A DNA stretch of 64,000 bases from Oligella ureolytica DSM 18253. GTDB taxonomy: Bacteria; Pseudomonadota; Gammaproteobacteria; Burkholderiales; Burkholderiaceae_B. Of the stretch, positions 27,971-37,166 are shown piece after piece. Every line of letters starts with the position of its first letter. Within the stretch, counting starts at the first letter, position 1. The stretch is from contig NZ_KB892281.1 of assembly GCF_000373745.1 (NCBI RefSeq), positions 1 through 64,000 on the forward strand. The letters run 5' to 3'. The position numbers were made by a program, and so were the translations under genes. The notes beneath the pieces are model-generated. The model saw nothing but the letters and a program-made list of their open reading frames with translations, had not been told where the DNA came from and did no database searches.

Positions 27971-29111
27971 CAGCGTAAACGAACCTGCCGTCTTTGACTT
28001 GGCCCATCACCGCCGCACGCTCATCAAAACCTTGGTGGTCTTGAGGCGTAACATTTAACACTCCGGTGGGTACGACGAGATCCTTAGTGTTTTCAAGTGC
28101 TTCTCGTAGAGCAACACGAAACTCAACGGTACCGGGCTTATGACCTTGCGCCAAGGTGCGCTCTACAGCTGCATCCGCTAGGATCCATGCGCCCCATGCA
28201 TCGCTAGTGAATTGAGTCGCGGTGCCCTCGCCATAGTTTGCTTCATACATCTCAACAAATTTAACTGCTTCCTCTTTGACCGGGTGATCTGATGCTAAGG
28301 TCCTAGCAACGACACTTGGTCCGGTTGGAAATAGCGTATCCTCGACCACTGCACCACCGACCTGCAAGAACTCAGGCGTCGCAATACCATGTGTCTGGTA
28401 AATTTGGCCTTGGTAACCTCGCTCTTTTAATGTTTGCTGAGGCAATACGGCGGGTGTACCGGAGCCTGCGATTAAAATGGCGTCGGGCTTAGCACTCATC
28501 AACTTCAACACCTGACCCATGGTGCTATTATCAGTACGCTGAAAGGACTCTTTAGCCACAATATCAAGCTTATCCACTGCTGCATCAGAAAACTCACGCC
28601 ACCAACTATCACCATAAGCGTCAGCAAAACCGATATAAGCCACTTTTTTAAAGCCTCGCTTTAGCATATCTTCAACGACGGCTTGTGCCATGAGATCGTC
28701 ATTTTGGGACATTTTATAAGCCCATTGACGACCACCCTCACCTACCGGTTGCACCACGCTACCCGATCCCACTAAAGAAATCATTGGCGTTTGAGTTTCT
28801 CGCAACACATCCAAAATAGCCAAAGCCGCAGCGGTAATATTTGGTCCGACCAAGAGGTCTATTTTGTCTTCAGAGGTCATTTTGCGAACGTTACGGACTG
28901 CTTTACTGACATCAGTCGCATCATCAAGAATGATATAACGTGCAGGCTCGCCACCCAATGTATCAGGCCACAATGCCATCGCATTTTGCGACTGAATACC
29001 AATCGCCGCAGCAGGCCCTGTATTAGAAATAGTGACACCGACAACAACCTCAGCCATTGTCACCGTAGGTAAGACAAGAGCTAGCAACGTACTGATTAGT
29101 ATTTTTTTCAT
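27963..29111 (-). CDS. Periplasmic branched-chain amino acid-type ABC substrate-binding protein
   Basis: A 382-residue receptor of the LivJ/Leu-binding family (Peripla_BP_6). The start at 29111 gives a typical signal peptide, M-K-K-I-L-I-S-T-L-L-A-L, cut after A-M-A. V-G-V-T-I-S-N-T-G-P opens lobe 1; L-D-D-A-T-D and G-P-N-I-T are usual family stretches. No permease or ATPase gene is next to it, so it is an orphan receptor sharing a transporter encoded elsewhere, or serving a sensor. The ligand cannot be predicted beyond amino acid-like. Confidence 0.87.
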   Translation of the reverse strand: MKKILISTLLALVLPTVTMAEVVVGVTISNTGPAAAIGIQSQNAMALWPDTLGGEPARYIILDDATDVSKAVRNVRKMTSEDKIDLLVGPNITAAALAILDVLRETQTPMISLVGSGSVVQPVGEGGRQWAYKMSQNDDLMAQAVVEDMLKRGFKKVAYIGFADAYGDSWWREFSDAAVDKLDIVAKESFQRTDNSTMGQVLKLMSAKPDAILIAGSGTPAVLPQQTLKERGYQGQIYQTHGIATPEFLQVGGAVVEDTLFPTGPSVVARTLASDHPVKEEAVKFVEMYEANYGEGTATQFTSDAWGAWILADAAVERTLAQGHKPGTVEFRVALREALENTKDLVVPTGVLNVTPQDHQGFDERAAVMGQVKDGRFVYAAD

Positions 29112-29164
29112 TTTTATAGTAACTGAAGAAATTAATAATGCGCGTTTATCTAAACACAAAGACT

Positions 29165-29197
29165 AAGCTAAACCAAGCGATTGAGCCGATTTAGCTT
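29165..29197 (-). terminator. Possible terminator after clpA
   Basis: AAGCTAAA (29165-29172) and TTTAGCTT (29190-29197) can pair, 23 bases past the clpA stop. The T tract is poor, so this is tentative. Confidence 0.3.
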
Positions 29198-29219
29198 AAT
29201 TAATTACATGCTGACTGAA

Positions 29220-31532
29220 TTAGTTAACTGCTTCAGCCTTCTTTTTCTTTTTAGGTTTTGGAGCTTCAAAATCAAGTTGGATTTTATCCTCATCCGTGAT
29301 ATCAACACTCACAAAACCGCCATTTTCCAAGCGACCAAAAAGCAGCTCATCGGCTAAAGCACGGCGGATCTTATTTTGGATCAGACGGTGCATTGGTCGT
29401 GCACCCAGATGCGGATCAAAACCATGCTCAGCCAAATAAGCACGCAACTTATCACTAAAGACAACATCAACTTGCTTAAGCTGTAACTGCTGCTCAAGCT
29501 CAATTAAGAACTTATCCACCACTCGTAAAATAATATCACGGTCGAGTGCCGCAAAAGAAATAATAGCATCGAGACGATTACGAAACTCCGGCGTAAAGGT
29601 CCGGTTAATCTCTATCATCTCATCACCTTGCTGACTGCTTTGTGTAAAGCCAATGGTGCTTTTACTTAAGCTCTGAGCTCCAGCATTGGTGGTCATAATA
29701 ATGACCACATTGCGGAAATCTGCTTTGCGACCATTGGTATCGGTCAAGGTACCGTGATCCATCACCTGCAAGAGGATGTTATAAATTGCCGGGTTGGCTT
29801 TTTCAATCTCGTCAAGCAGCAACACACAGTGCGGATGCTTGTTGATTTGCTCGGTCAGTAAGCCGCCATCATCATAGCCCACATAGCCCGGAGGCGCACC
29901 GATGAGACGTGAGACGGCGTGCGCTTCCATGTATTCAGACATATCAAAACGCACCAACTCAATCCCTAACGCCTCGGCCAACTGCTTAGAGACCTCGGTC
30001 TTACCGACACCTGTCGGACCGCTAAATAAGAACGAACCGATGGGCTTATCCTCTCTACCCAAGCCGGAATGCGCCATTTTCATCGCGGCAGCTAAGGTGA
30101 TGATAGCCTCATCTTGACCGAAAATAGTGGCTTTAAGCTCTGCCTCCAAGTTTTGTAATTTGCTACGCTCATCACTGGATACCGCTGCCACCGGAATTCT
30201 GGCCATCTTGGCAATTGTCGCCTCAATCTCAGGCTTACCCAAGAGCTTTTTCTGACGCGATTTAGGTAATAATCGTTGTGCTGCTCCTGCCTCATCAAGC
30301 ACATCAATGGCCTTATCGGGTAAAAATCGATCATTGATATAACGCTCTGATAACTCGGCCGCTGCCTCAACTGCTGCTTGACTATAGCGTATCTCGTGAT
30401 ACGCCTCAAAACGGGACTTTAAGCCCTTAAGGATATCAATCGTTTCCTCTACGCTTGGCTCAATCACATCAACCTTTTGGAATCGACGCGACAAGGCGTG
30501 GTCTTTTTCGAAAATGCCACGATATTCTTTGTACGTCGTCGCCCCCATACAGCGCAACTTACCGGACGATAAAGCAGGCTTTAATAAATTACTCGCATCC
30601 ATCGTGCTGCCGGAGGTAGAGCCCGCACCAATCATGGTGTGAACTTCATCGATAAAGAGAATAGAATTATCGATCGTCTCTAATTGCTTTAGTAACGCCT
30701 TAATTCGTTGCTCAAAATCACCGCGATACTTGGTGCCTGCCAGCAACGAACCCATATCCAGAGAGTAAATCTTGGCTGTTTTTAAAACATCGGGAACCTT
30801 GGCACTCACAATCCGTTGAGCTAATCCCTCCGCAATCGCTGTCTTGCCGACGCCGGCTTCACCCACTAGTAGAGGGTTGTTTTTGCGACGACGACATAGC
30901 ACCTGAACCACGCGATCCAACTCGTGCTCTCGACCCACGACGGGGTCTAATCGACCTTGTCTGGCCAATTCATTTAAATCAACCGCCCACTGCTGCAAAG
31001 GACTGCTCGCCTCATCTTCGGGTGCTTCGCTGGATTCATTGCTGATCACTCGTGGTGCCGGTGCCTTTGACTGGTTGTCTTTGCTGGCACCGTGCGATAA
31101 ATACTCAATAATATCAATGCGGCTAATCTCTTGTTCTTGTAAATAATAGACCGCATGAGAATCTTTTTCTGAAAACAAAGAGACCAGAATATGGGCCCCG
31201 GTCACCTGCCGTTTGGCATTATCAGAGCCTGCTGAGCCTTGGGTCGCATTGACATGCATAACGGCTCGCTGTATCACTCGCTGAAACCCTAATGTTGGCT
31301 GCGCATCACCATGATCATCATCGGCAACGACGGGCGTATTATCCTCAATAAAGGTTGAAAGCTGCTTTTCCAGCAGGGGAAGATTAGCGTGGCAAGCATG
31401 CAGAGCTTCTACTGCCTCGTTATTGTCCAACAAAGCCAATAGTAAGTGCTCAACTGTCACGAACTCATGACGTCGCGTACGAGCCGAGACAAAGGCTAGG
31501 TGAATCGTCACTTCGAGTTCTTGGGAAATCAT
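29220..31532 (-). CDS. clpA: ATP-dependent Clp protease ATP-binding subunit ClpA
   Basis: AAA+ unfoldase that feeds substrates to ClpP and receives N-degron substrates through ClpS. The 770-residue protein has the ClpN double repeat (1-145), then two AAA+ modules: Walker A G-E-A-G-V-G-K-T with sensor and arginine residues, and G-P-T-G-V-G-K-T. The ClpP-binding loop (I-G-F type) is seen as T-I-G-F-T-Q near residue 615. The C-terminus ends in a Lys-rich stretch, K-P-K-K-K-K-K. It is 67 bases after clpS in the same direction; clpP is not in the window. Confidence 0.97.
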   Translation of the reverse strand: MISQELEVTIHLAFVSARTRRHEFVTVEHLLLALLDNNEAVEALHACHANLPLLEKQLSTFIEDNTPVVADDDHGDAQPTLGFQRVIQRAVMHVNATQGSAGSDNAKRQVTGAHILVSLFSEKDSHAVYYLQEQEISRIDIIEYLSHGASKDNQSKAPAPRVISNESSEAPEDEASSPLQQWAVDLNELARQGRLDPVVGREHELDRVVQVLCRRRKNNPLLVGEAGVGKTAIAEGLAQRIVSAKVPDVLKTAKIYSLDMGSLLAGTKYRGDFEQRIKALLKQLETIDNSILFIDEVHTMIGAGSTSGSTMDASNLLKPALSSGKLRCMGATTYKEYRGIFEKDHALSRRFQKVDVIEPSVEETIDILKGLKSRFEAYHEIRYSQAAVEAAAELSERYINDRFLPDKAIDVLDEAGAAQRLLPKSRQKKLLGKPEIEATIAKMARIPVAAVSSDERSKLQNLEAELKATIFGQDEAIITLAAAMKMAHSGLGREDKPIGSFLFSGPTGVGKTEVSKQLAEALGIELVRFDMSEYMEAHAVSRLIGAPPGYVGYDDGGLLTEQINKHPHCVLLLDEIEKANPAIYNILLQVMDHGTLTDTNGRKADFRNVVIIMTTNAGAQSLSKSTIGFTQSSQQGDEMIEINRTFTPEFRNRLDAIISFAALDRDIILRVVDKFLIELEQQLQLKQVDVVFSDKLRAYLAEHGFDPHLGARPMHRLIQNKIRRALADELLFGRLENGGFVSVDITDEDKIQLDFEAPKPKKKKKAEAVN

Positions 31533-31599
31533 AATTGTACCTCTGTTAATATCAGCCGGAGCAAAGCTTCATAACTGATTATTCTACTAGTAATTGCAT

Positions 31600-31908
31600 T
31601 TAAACTGGTTCACAGGAACAACGCAAGGGATATTCGTGCTGCCTAGCATAATCCCTAACTAGCTTGACCTTACTCATCGCAATATCGCGACTAAAGACAC
31701 CACATACTGCCTTGCCCTCATGATGAACCTTAAGCATAAGAGCAACTGCACGCTCAACATCAAAGGAAAAAAATCGTTGTAAAACCTCAACCACAAAGTC
31801 CGTTGTGGTGAAATCATCATTGTGCATAAGGACTTGATAAAAAGAAGGCGGCTTCAATTTAGCTGTTTGCTTCTTTTTTGTGGTGACAATTTCTGTGTTA
31901 GTAGACAT
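31600..31908 (-). CDS. clpS: ATP-dependent Clp protease adaptor ClpS
   Basis: A 102-residue adaptor that binds N-terminal Leu, Phe, Tyr or Trp and hands substrates to ClpA. The core P-P-S-F-Y-Q-V-L-M-H-N-D-D-F-T-T and the H-H-E-G-K-A-V-C-G-V segment contain the hydrophobic pocket residues; the flexible N-terminal extension (residues 1-22) is Lys-rich. It is upstream of clpA, the standard pair; the usual cspD neighbour is absent. Confidence 0.97.
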   Translation of the reverse strand: MSTNTEIVTTKKKQTAKLKPPSFYQVLMHNDDFTTTDFVVEVLQRFFSFDVERAVALMLKVHHEGKAVCGVFSRDIAMSKVKLVRDYARQHEYPLRCSCEPV

Positions 31909-32066
31909 TTTTGATAAGACAATAAATTAAAATCGACCTAAGAAAACTAAATAATCCAATCTATTATTAGAGTAATCTATTATGTTTAAATAGTGATTAA
32001 ATTGAGTCTAAACAGTAATAATTCAAGCCAATCCTTTAAAATCAATCCGAACTGTTTAATCTGACA

Positions 32067-32594
32067 ATGACTCAATCTATGCAATATTTTCTTCGACGAT
32101 TCGTTTGGCTTAGCCTTAGTATAGTTATTTTTATCGCACCGCGTATTAGCTTAGCCCAATTTCATCATACAGACGCCAATTCATCCCTCGAGCTTAGGCC
32201 TTTACACATCGGCGATGCAGCCATCTTAGCAGAAATTGCCGATACTGCTCGACACCGTCAAATAGGCCTAATGCACCGTCGTTTTATGCCTGAGCACCGT
32301 GGCATGCTATTTGTTTTCAAGGAACCCCAACCACTCTGCTTTTGGATGCGCAATACCCTTATCCCACTGAGTATTGCTTATATCGATGAACATGCTAAAG
32401 TAGTCGATATATTTGACATGCAGCCTCTGGATGAAAGCAGCGTCTGCTCAACCGCACCGGCACAATTTGCCTTAGAGGTTAACCAAGGGTGGTTTGAGCA
32501 CCACCAGGTTAAGGTGGGCGATCACCTACAGCAAGGCCAATGGCAGGACACAGAAGACGCTGAAAAAGCTTGGCGACAACAGCCATCCCACTAA
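32067..32594 (+). CDS. DUF192-family exported protein
   Basis: A 175-residue protein with an N-terminal signal or anchor helix (about 9-31, ending I-S-L-A-Q) and a DUF192 domain: R-Q-I-G-L-M-H-R-R, M-L-F-V-F, C-F-W-M-R-N-T-L-I-P-L-S and I-A-Y-I-D are its signature strands. The molecular function of DUF192 is not established. The start lacks a clear ribosome binding site; Met5 (32079) is an alternative. Confidence 0.85.
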   Translation: MTQSMQYFLRRFVWLSLSIVIFIAPRISLAQFHHTDANSSLELRPLHIGDAAILAEIADTARHRQIGLMHRRFMPEHRGMLFVFKEPQPLCFWMRNTLIPLSIAYIDEHAKVVDIFDMQPLDESSVCSTAPAQFALEVNQGWFEHHQVKVGDHLQQGQWQDTEDAEKAWRQQPSH

Positions 32595-32654
32595 GCAGTT
32601 ATCCTTGCCTTCACATATAAAATCAAACAATCAATTCATTGGAATTAACAATAT

Positions 32655-33032
32655 ATGAAAAAAACTTTATTACTAGGAATCTGTGCAGTTGCCGGTATCG
32701 GCCTGAGTGCTTGTGGCTCTTTTAGCAATAAAACCGTTGGTCAAGAAAATTACATTAACACCATTGATCAACCGACAGACAAAACACCGGTTGCCTTAGC
32801 TAAATGTATTGACATGAACCTCAAAGAATACCAAGCAAGCGCTTATATGCGTCCTGAAACGGTCGATATTTGGTCCGGTGCCGTACCGAGTGCCGACAGC
32901 AACCAACCACAAGCGACGGTTGAAGTAGCCATACCGACCTACGGTAGAGGTACGATTCATGCCCACTTAAAAGTCTTTCAGCGCCAACCCGTCGTAGAAG
33001 ACATTAACGAAACCATTAGGAAATGTTTATAA
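32655..33032 (+). CDS. Small predicted lipoprotein, unknown function
   Basis: A 125-residue protein with a lipoprotein signal peptide whose lipobox L-S-A-C gives lipidated Cys20. With Gly at +2 (C-G-S) it should be sorted to the outer membrane. The mature part has two Cys (in A-K-C-I-D and the penultimate position) that could form a disulfide. I do not recognise the family. It follows the DUF192 gene by 60 bases and ends at a strong terminator. Confidence 0.7.
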   Translation: MKKTLLLGICAVAGIGLSACGSFSNKTVGQENYINTIDQPTDKTPVALAKCIDMNLKEYQASAYMRPETVDIWSGAVPSADSNQPQATVEVAIPTYGRGTIHAHLKVFQRQPVVEDINETIRKCL

Positions 33033-33046
33033 CCCCTATGGCAATT

Positions 33047-33082
33047 AAAAGCTCCTTGAATTTAAAACCCAAGGAGCTTTTT
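33047..33082 (+). terminator. Terminator after the lipoprotein gene
   Basis: A 12-bp stem (33047-33058 with 33070-33081) ends in T residues. With A-rich and T-rich flanks it may also stop transcripts from sodB on the other strand. Confidence 0.85.
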
Positions 33083-33131
33083 ACAATCAACGACTCACCT
33101 AATGTAAGTCGCTTAAGCAACTATTAAGCTA

Positions 33132-33713
33132 TTAGGCAAAGTTTTCTTCAACAAACTGCCAGTTCACTAGTGCCCAGAAATTCTTTAAGTACTCCGGACG
33201 TGAGTTACGCGTATCGATATAGTAGGCGTGCTCCCAAACATCACAGGTTAGTAGTGGCTTATCCTCGGTAGTTAACGGGGTAGCCGCATTGCTCGTATTA
33301 ACAATATCAACACTGCCGTCAGCCTTTTTAACCAACCAAGTCCAACCCGCACCGAAGTTACCGGCCGCAGAAGCATTAAACTTTTCTACAAAGGTCTCGA
33401 AATTACCCCATTTAGCATTAATCGCTTCTAGTAACGCACCGCTCGGCTGACCGCCACCATTGGGTGCCAAACATGACCAGTAGAACGTATGGTTCCATAC
33501 TTGGGCTGCGTTATTGAAAATACCGCCACTAGACGTTTTAACAATCTCTTCTAACGACTTACCCTCAAACTCTGTACCGGGTACCTGATTATTTAAGTTG
33601 GTCACGTAGGTCTGATGATGCTTACCGTAGTGGTACTCAAGCGTTTCCTTAGAGATATGTGGCTCTAACGCATCCATCGCATAAGGTAATGGGGGCAAAG
33701 TGAAGTTACTCAT
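33132..33713 (-). CDS. sodB: Iron superoxide dismutase
   Basis: Converts superoxide to oxygen and hydrogen peroxide in the cytoplasm. The 193 residues carry metal ligands His28 (Y-H-Y-G-K-H-H), His75 (W-N-H-T-F-Y-W), Asp158 and His162 (D-V-W-E-H-A-Y-Y). The G-G-G-Q and A-G-N-F-G-A-G-W stretches suit an Fe rather than Mn enzyme. AGAGGAA precedes the ATG and lies within the end of xseA, which ends only 5 bases away, so the two are translated from one message. Confidence 0.97.
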   Translation of the reverse strand: MSNFTLPPLPYAMDALEPHISKETLEYHYGKHHQTYVTNLNNQVPGTEFEGKSLEEIVKTSSGGIFNNAAQVWNHTFYWSCLAPNGGGQPSGALLEAINAKWGNFETFVEKFNASAAGNFGAGWTWLVKKADGSVDIVNTSNAATPLTTEDKPLLTCDVWEHAYYIDTRNSRPEYLKNFWALVNWQFVEENFA

Positions 33714-33718
33714 AACTT

Positions 33719-35119
33719 TTATTCCTCTGTGTGTGAATTTAATGATTTTACATAGGCTGCAGCACGACCGCTCGCAAACTCAAGCTGAAGCTCCTGCCCA
33801 ACATCCAGCTGCTCAATCGTCTGAACTACGTGACCCTCAACATCATAAACGATTGAAAAACCGCGTTGTAATACCTGCTTTGGGTTCATCGTATGCAATA
33901 GTTGCTTATGCTGAATAAATGCTTGTTGATGCGCCGATAACTGCTGATGAATCGATCGATTGAGACGCTCCTGCCACTGTAACAAACGCTCGCGCTCCGC
34001 CTCTATATTAGGTTTTTTTGCCTTTAAACGCAAGGTTAGCTGCTCTAATTGAGTAATTTTGTTTGTACACAGGGCTTGCCAATTACGCAGCAAAGCGAGT
34101 TGCAGCTGTAGACGACGCTCTTCGTACTGATCGAATATACGTTGGGGTGCGACCAAACGCGACTTTAACTCATCAAAACGCATACTCTTATCAAGTAATA
34201 AACGCTCTATCCGATGATGCAATCTTGGCATGGTATCGCTGAAGCGCGCGTAACTATCGCTTCTTACCTGACTCATCACCCTATGTATTCGTTGTGTAAA
34301 CTCGCTTAACGTCGCCGGTAATGCATAAGCCGCCTTGGTGATTAACTCAGCGGCAGCAGTCGGTGTCGCTGCACGCAAATCAGCCACGTGGTCCGCGATG
34401 GTGGTGTCAGTCTCATGACCTACGCCGCTGACAATGGGGATACTACTGGCCGCAATCAGTCGTGCCAAACGCTCATCATTAAAACACCACAGATCTTCTA
34501 AACTCCCGCCACCACGTACTAATAAAATAACATCCACCTCGTGGCGTAACTCGGCTTGTGCCAACGCCCTCATCAACTCATCGGCCGCATCAGCACCCTG
34601 CACAAGACTAGGATAAACAGTGACAGAAAATTGCGGTGCACGCCGCCTCAATGTCGTCAAAACATCTTGCAAAGCGGCTGCCTGCAGAGAAGTGATAATA
34701 CCGACTCGACGGGGGTAAGGAGGTATTGCCAACTTATGCTCTGCGTCAAATAGCCCCTCTTGCTTTAATTTATCCAAAATTCGGAGGTATTGCTCAAAAA
34801 GGGTTCCCATCCCTGCCCGTCGCATTTCATCAACTTGGATTTGCAAAGAACCTCGAGCAGCAAACAGGGACAACTTACCTTTTAACTCAACCATATCACC
34901 TTGTTTAGGCTGAAAATCCAAGTTTGCTGTGCGACCTCGAAACATAACCACACTCATGGCGCTGAGATCGTCTTTGATAGAAAAGTAATAATGACCTGAT
35001 GAGGCTTTGGTGAATTGAGAAATTTCTCCTGCGACTCTAAACGTGGGTATTTGATAGTCCAAGGTATGGCTTATCAAGCGACTTAATTCTGTAACAGAAA
35101 GTATTTTTTCTTGGCTCAT
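33719..35119 (-). CDS. xseA: Exodeoxyribonuclease VII large subunit
   Basis: Catalytic subunit of the single-strand exonuclease VII. The 466-residue protein has an N-terminal OB fold ([10 protein letters not shown]), the catalytic core with [19 protein letters not shown] and S-G-V-G-H-E-T-D, a long coiled coil (about 265-410), and the C-terminal strand R-G-F-S-I-V. It heads the xseA-sodB unit and faces away from the DnaA-box spacer. Confidence 0.97.
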   Translation of the reverse strand: MSQEKILSVTELSRLISHTLDYQIPTFRVAGEISQFTKASSGHYYFSIKDDLSAMSVVMFRGRTANLDFQPKQGDMVELKGKLSLFAARGSLQIQVDEMRRAGMGTLFEQYLRILDKLKQEGLFDAEHKLAIPPYPRRVGIITSLQAAALQDVLTTLRRRAPQFSVTVYPSLVQGADAADELMRALAQAELRHEVDVILLVRGGGSLEDLWCFNDERLARLIAASSIPIVSGVGHETDTTIADHVADLRAATPTAAAELITKAAYALPATLSEFTQRIHRVMSQVRSDSYARFSDTMPRLHHRIERLLLDKSMRFDELKSRLVAPQRIFDQYEERRLQLQLALLRNWQALCTNKITQLEQLTLRLKAKKPNIEAERERLLQWQERLNRSIHQQLSAHQQAFIQHKQLLHTMNPKQVLQRGFSIVYDVEGHVVQTIEQLDVGQELQLEFASGRAAAYVKSLNSHTEE

Positions 35120-35356
35120 AACAAATATTTAACTAAAAATCCAGTGTTAATACAAAATTTATTTAATACTTTTCCACAGTCTACAATTAATCAGCTTTTC
35201 ATTGGGTAAAATCCATTTTTAGCGACAACTTCTTAAGATAAGCTTTAAAAAAATCACGCAACACTATGATTTATAATGATTAATTTTATTTCATTAATAT
35301 TGCACCTATTTTAAGCAACACCTCGCTTAGTACGTAGAAACAGGGAGATCAACAAG

Positions 35357-35390
35357 TTTATTCACAAAGTTATCCACAATTTTTGTGGAT
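35357..35390. repeat. 34-bp DnaA-box module, copy 1
   Basis: Matches 35793-35826 at 32 of 34 bases. It contains TTATTCACA and TTATCCACA spaced 12 bases start to start, followed by a reverse element that makes a perfect 8-bp palindrome, ATCCACAA (35372-35379) with TTGTGGAT (35383-35390). Confidence 0.85.
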
Positions 35391-35695
35391 TAATATTTAT
35401 TCACAAAAAGATTCATAAATACCTAATCAATCTAAGCACTTAATCCACTTTTTTGAAAAAACAGTTAACTATGTGCAATACATCTTACAAGATTTTTCTC
35501 TGCTAAATGAATTTACTCATGCCTAATAAGTTTTTGCCTCTCACTCACCTCCCTTAGCAAATTTTTCCGTCAAAAGCTAGGGGATAGCACAAATAAAAAA
35601 ACATAGTTGTCCACAGCCTGTCAAAACCTTGATTTCGCTGGAGAAAAACTTTTTTTATCACGCTTCTCTCAAGCTAAGCATTACAAAAACATCGT

Positions 35696-35717
35696 AACCC
35701 ATTGATATTAATGGGTT
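35696..35717. repeat. 8-bp inverted repeat inside the DnaA-box spacer
   Basis: AACCCATT (35696-35703) and AATGGGTT (35710-35717) flank GATATT. It has no T run. It could be a protein site in the origin-like region or upstream of lpxK. Confidence 0.45.
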
Positions 35718-35746
35718 TTGTATATTTCTCTTAAATTGCACCCCAT

Positions 35747-35776
35747 TTGAGCAATCCCCGTCCAGATACGTATAAT
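35747..35776 (+). promoter_or_regulatory. Sigma-70 promoter candidate for lpxK
   Basis: TATAAT (35771-35776, perfect) lies 18 bases after TTGAGC (35747-35752, 4/6). The expected start, about 35783, falls just before the two DnaA boxes at 35794-35814, so bound DnaA could hinder transcription. Confidence 0.6.
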
Positions 35777-35792
35777 GACAGACATACAGTGA

Positions 35793-35826
35793 TTTATTCA
35801 CAAAGTTATCCACAACTTTTGTGGGT
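35793..35826. repeat. 34-bp DnaA-box module, copy 2
   Basis: Second copy of the module at 35357-35390, same orientation, 436 bases away and two mismatches different. It occupies the presumed lpxK leader, 27 bases before the ATG. Confidence 0.85.
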
Positions 35827-35852
35827 AAGTCCAATCATTGATTAAAATACCC

Positions 35853-36923
35853 ATGCAAAGCGAACAACAAGACCATAAACAGCAAATTAACAAAAGCCTA
35901 AGCGCTAGGCTACAAGCACAATGGCAGCATGGTGGCTGCTTAAGCAAAAGCTTACGCCCCTTATCCGCGATTAACAGTGTCATACAGCTCAGCAGAAAAG
36001 TGCTTTATAAAACAAACATCAAAACATCCTATCGCGCACCGTGCCCTGTGATCGTCGTGGGTAATATTTATGTTGGCGGGACCGGTAAAACGCCGGTGGT
36101 CGCGGCACTTATTCAAGCACTGCAAGATAAGGGCTATCAACCAGGCATTATTTCCAGAGGCTACGGCGTCAAGATAGGTAAAGAAGCACGTGTCGCCAAA
36201 GGGGCTAATGCCGACGCCACACTCATCGGTGATGAGCCGGCATTGTTAGCTCAATACGCAGCGATTGGTGTACACCCTAAACGCTCCTTAGCGATCGAAG
36301 CACTTTTAGCACACTATCCACAAACAAATGTGATTATTGCCGACGATGGCCTACAGCACTTGGCCCTGCAACGGGACATAGAGATCATTGTCCAAGACGA
36401 ACGTGGCATTGGTAATGGACTGCTGTTGCCGGCGGGCCCCTTAAGAGAGTCTGCCGGCAAACTCGCTGACGTTGATGTGGTGATTACTAACCGCAATCAT
36501 CAACACGTCCAACGCCAGTCCGCAGAAAACACTGCGGCAAAGCCCTTGCATATCGATATGCGCCTACAGCCCACTGCTTTTGTCCATGTTAAAACTCACC
36601 AAAAACAATCGCTTGATGACTGGCTGTCGCAGCATAAAAACAAATCAATCGCCGCAGTAGCCGGTATTGGCAACCCACAACGCTTTTTTAATACCTTAAC
36701 TGACTTAGGTCTAGCGATAGAAAAACAACAGGCATTCCCCGACCATCACGCGTTTCAAGCCGACGACTTGACTGAATTTGATCAAGATCTTGTTTTAATG
36801 ACCGAAAAAGATGCCCTTAAGTGCCGACACTTTGCCGATGAACGCTTTTACTTCTTAAAAGTGGAAGCAGAGTTTTCTGATGAGGATTTCTTTAACAAGA
36901 TAGAGCGACGCTTAAAATTTTGA
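35853..36923 (+). CDS. lpxK: Tetraacyldisaccharide 4'-kinase
   Basis: Inner-membrane-associated kinase that phosphorylates the lipid A disaccharide. From ATG 35853 it has 356 residues; a TTG at 35838 would add five. Neither has a Shine-Dalgarno. The P-loop is V-G-N-I-Y-V-G-G-T-G-K-T-P, followed by S-R-G-Y-G, G-D-E-P-A-L-L-A and the catalytic-site D-D-G-L-Q-H. It opens the lpxK-trm112-kdsB-adk run. In related Burkholderiales exbB and exbD usually precede it; they are absent here. Confidence 0.95.
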   Translation: MQSEQQDHKQQINKSLSARLQAQWQHGGCLSKSLRPLSAINSVIQLSRKVLYKTNIKTSYRAPCPVIVVGNIYVGGTGKTPVVAALIQALQDKGYQPGIISRGYGVKIGKEARVAKGANADATLIGDEPALLAQYAAIGVHPKRSLAIEALLAHYPQTNVIIADDGLQHLALQRDIEIIVQDERGIGNGLLLPAGPLRESAGKLADVDVVITNRNHQHVQRQSAENTAAKPLHIDMRLQPTAFVHVKTHQKQSLDDWLSQHKNKSIAAVAGIGNPQRFFNTLTDLGLAIEKQQAFPDHHAFQADDLTEFDQDLVLMTEKDALKCRHFADERFYFLKVEAEFSDEDFFNKIERRLKF

Positions 36924-36964
36924 CTTATACTTGATGCTTATTCTGTTCTAACCTTGGGAAAATT

Positions 36965-37147
36965 ATGCACGAATTAATTACCAAAACCCTTGTTTGCCCA
37001 ATCAGCAAGGCCCCGCTTAAACTAAGCGACGATCGCAACTACTTAATCTGTGAGCAAAATGGTAAAGCCTACCCTATTGAAAATGGCTTACCGATTTTGT
37101 TGCCTGAACGCGCTGTGGATAGTGCGACACTGGAAACCCAATCATAA
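36965..37147 (+). CDS. Trm112-family small protein (YcaR-like)
   Basis: A 60-residue Trm112/DUF343 protein with L-V-C-P-I-S-K-A-P-L and Y-P-I-E-N-G-L-P-I-L-L-P. Only one Cys of the first zinc knuckle pair is present (C-P-I-S), and one further Cys (I-C-E-Q), so zinc binding is doubtful. The family is typically placed between lpxK and kdsB. Its bacterial role is not firmly known. Confidence 0.9.
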   Translation: MHELITKTLVCPISKAPLKLSDDRNYLICEQNGKAYPIENGLPILLPERAVDSATLETQS

Positions 37148-37166
37148 CGCGACGTGTTTAATAACC

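Larger units (their letters stand above)
35120..35852. other. DnaA-box-rich, AT-rich spacer; candidate oriC
   Basis: This gene-free spacer separates divergent xseA and lpxK. It has five exact matches to the DnaA box TTATNCACA, all on the plus strand: 35358-35366, 35370-35378, 35397-35405, 35794-35802 and 35806-35814. Near matches are TTTTCCACA (35170) and TTGTCCACA (35607). Chance would give about 0.02 such matches in this length. A strongly AT-rich block (about 35230-35325) lies beside the left cluster, as an unwinding element should. dnaA, dnaN or gidA are not adjacent, so it may instead be a DnaA-titrating or DnaA-regulated site. Confidence 0.65.
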
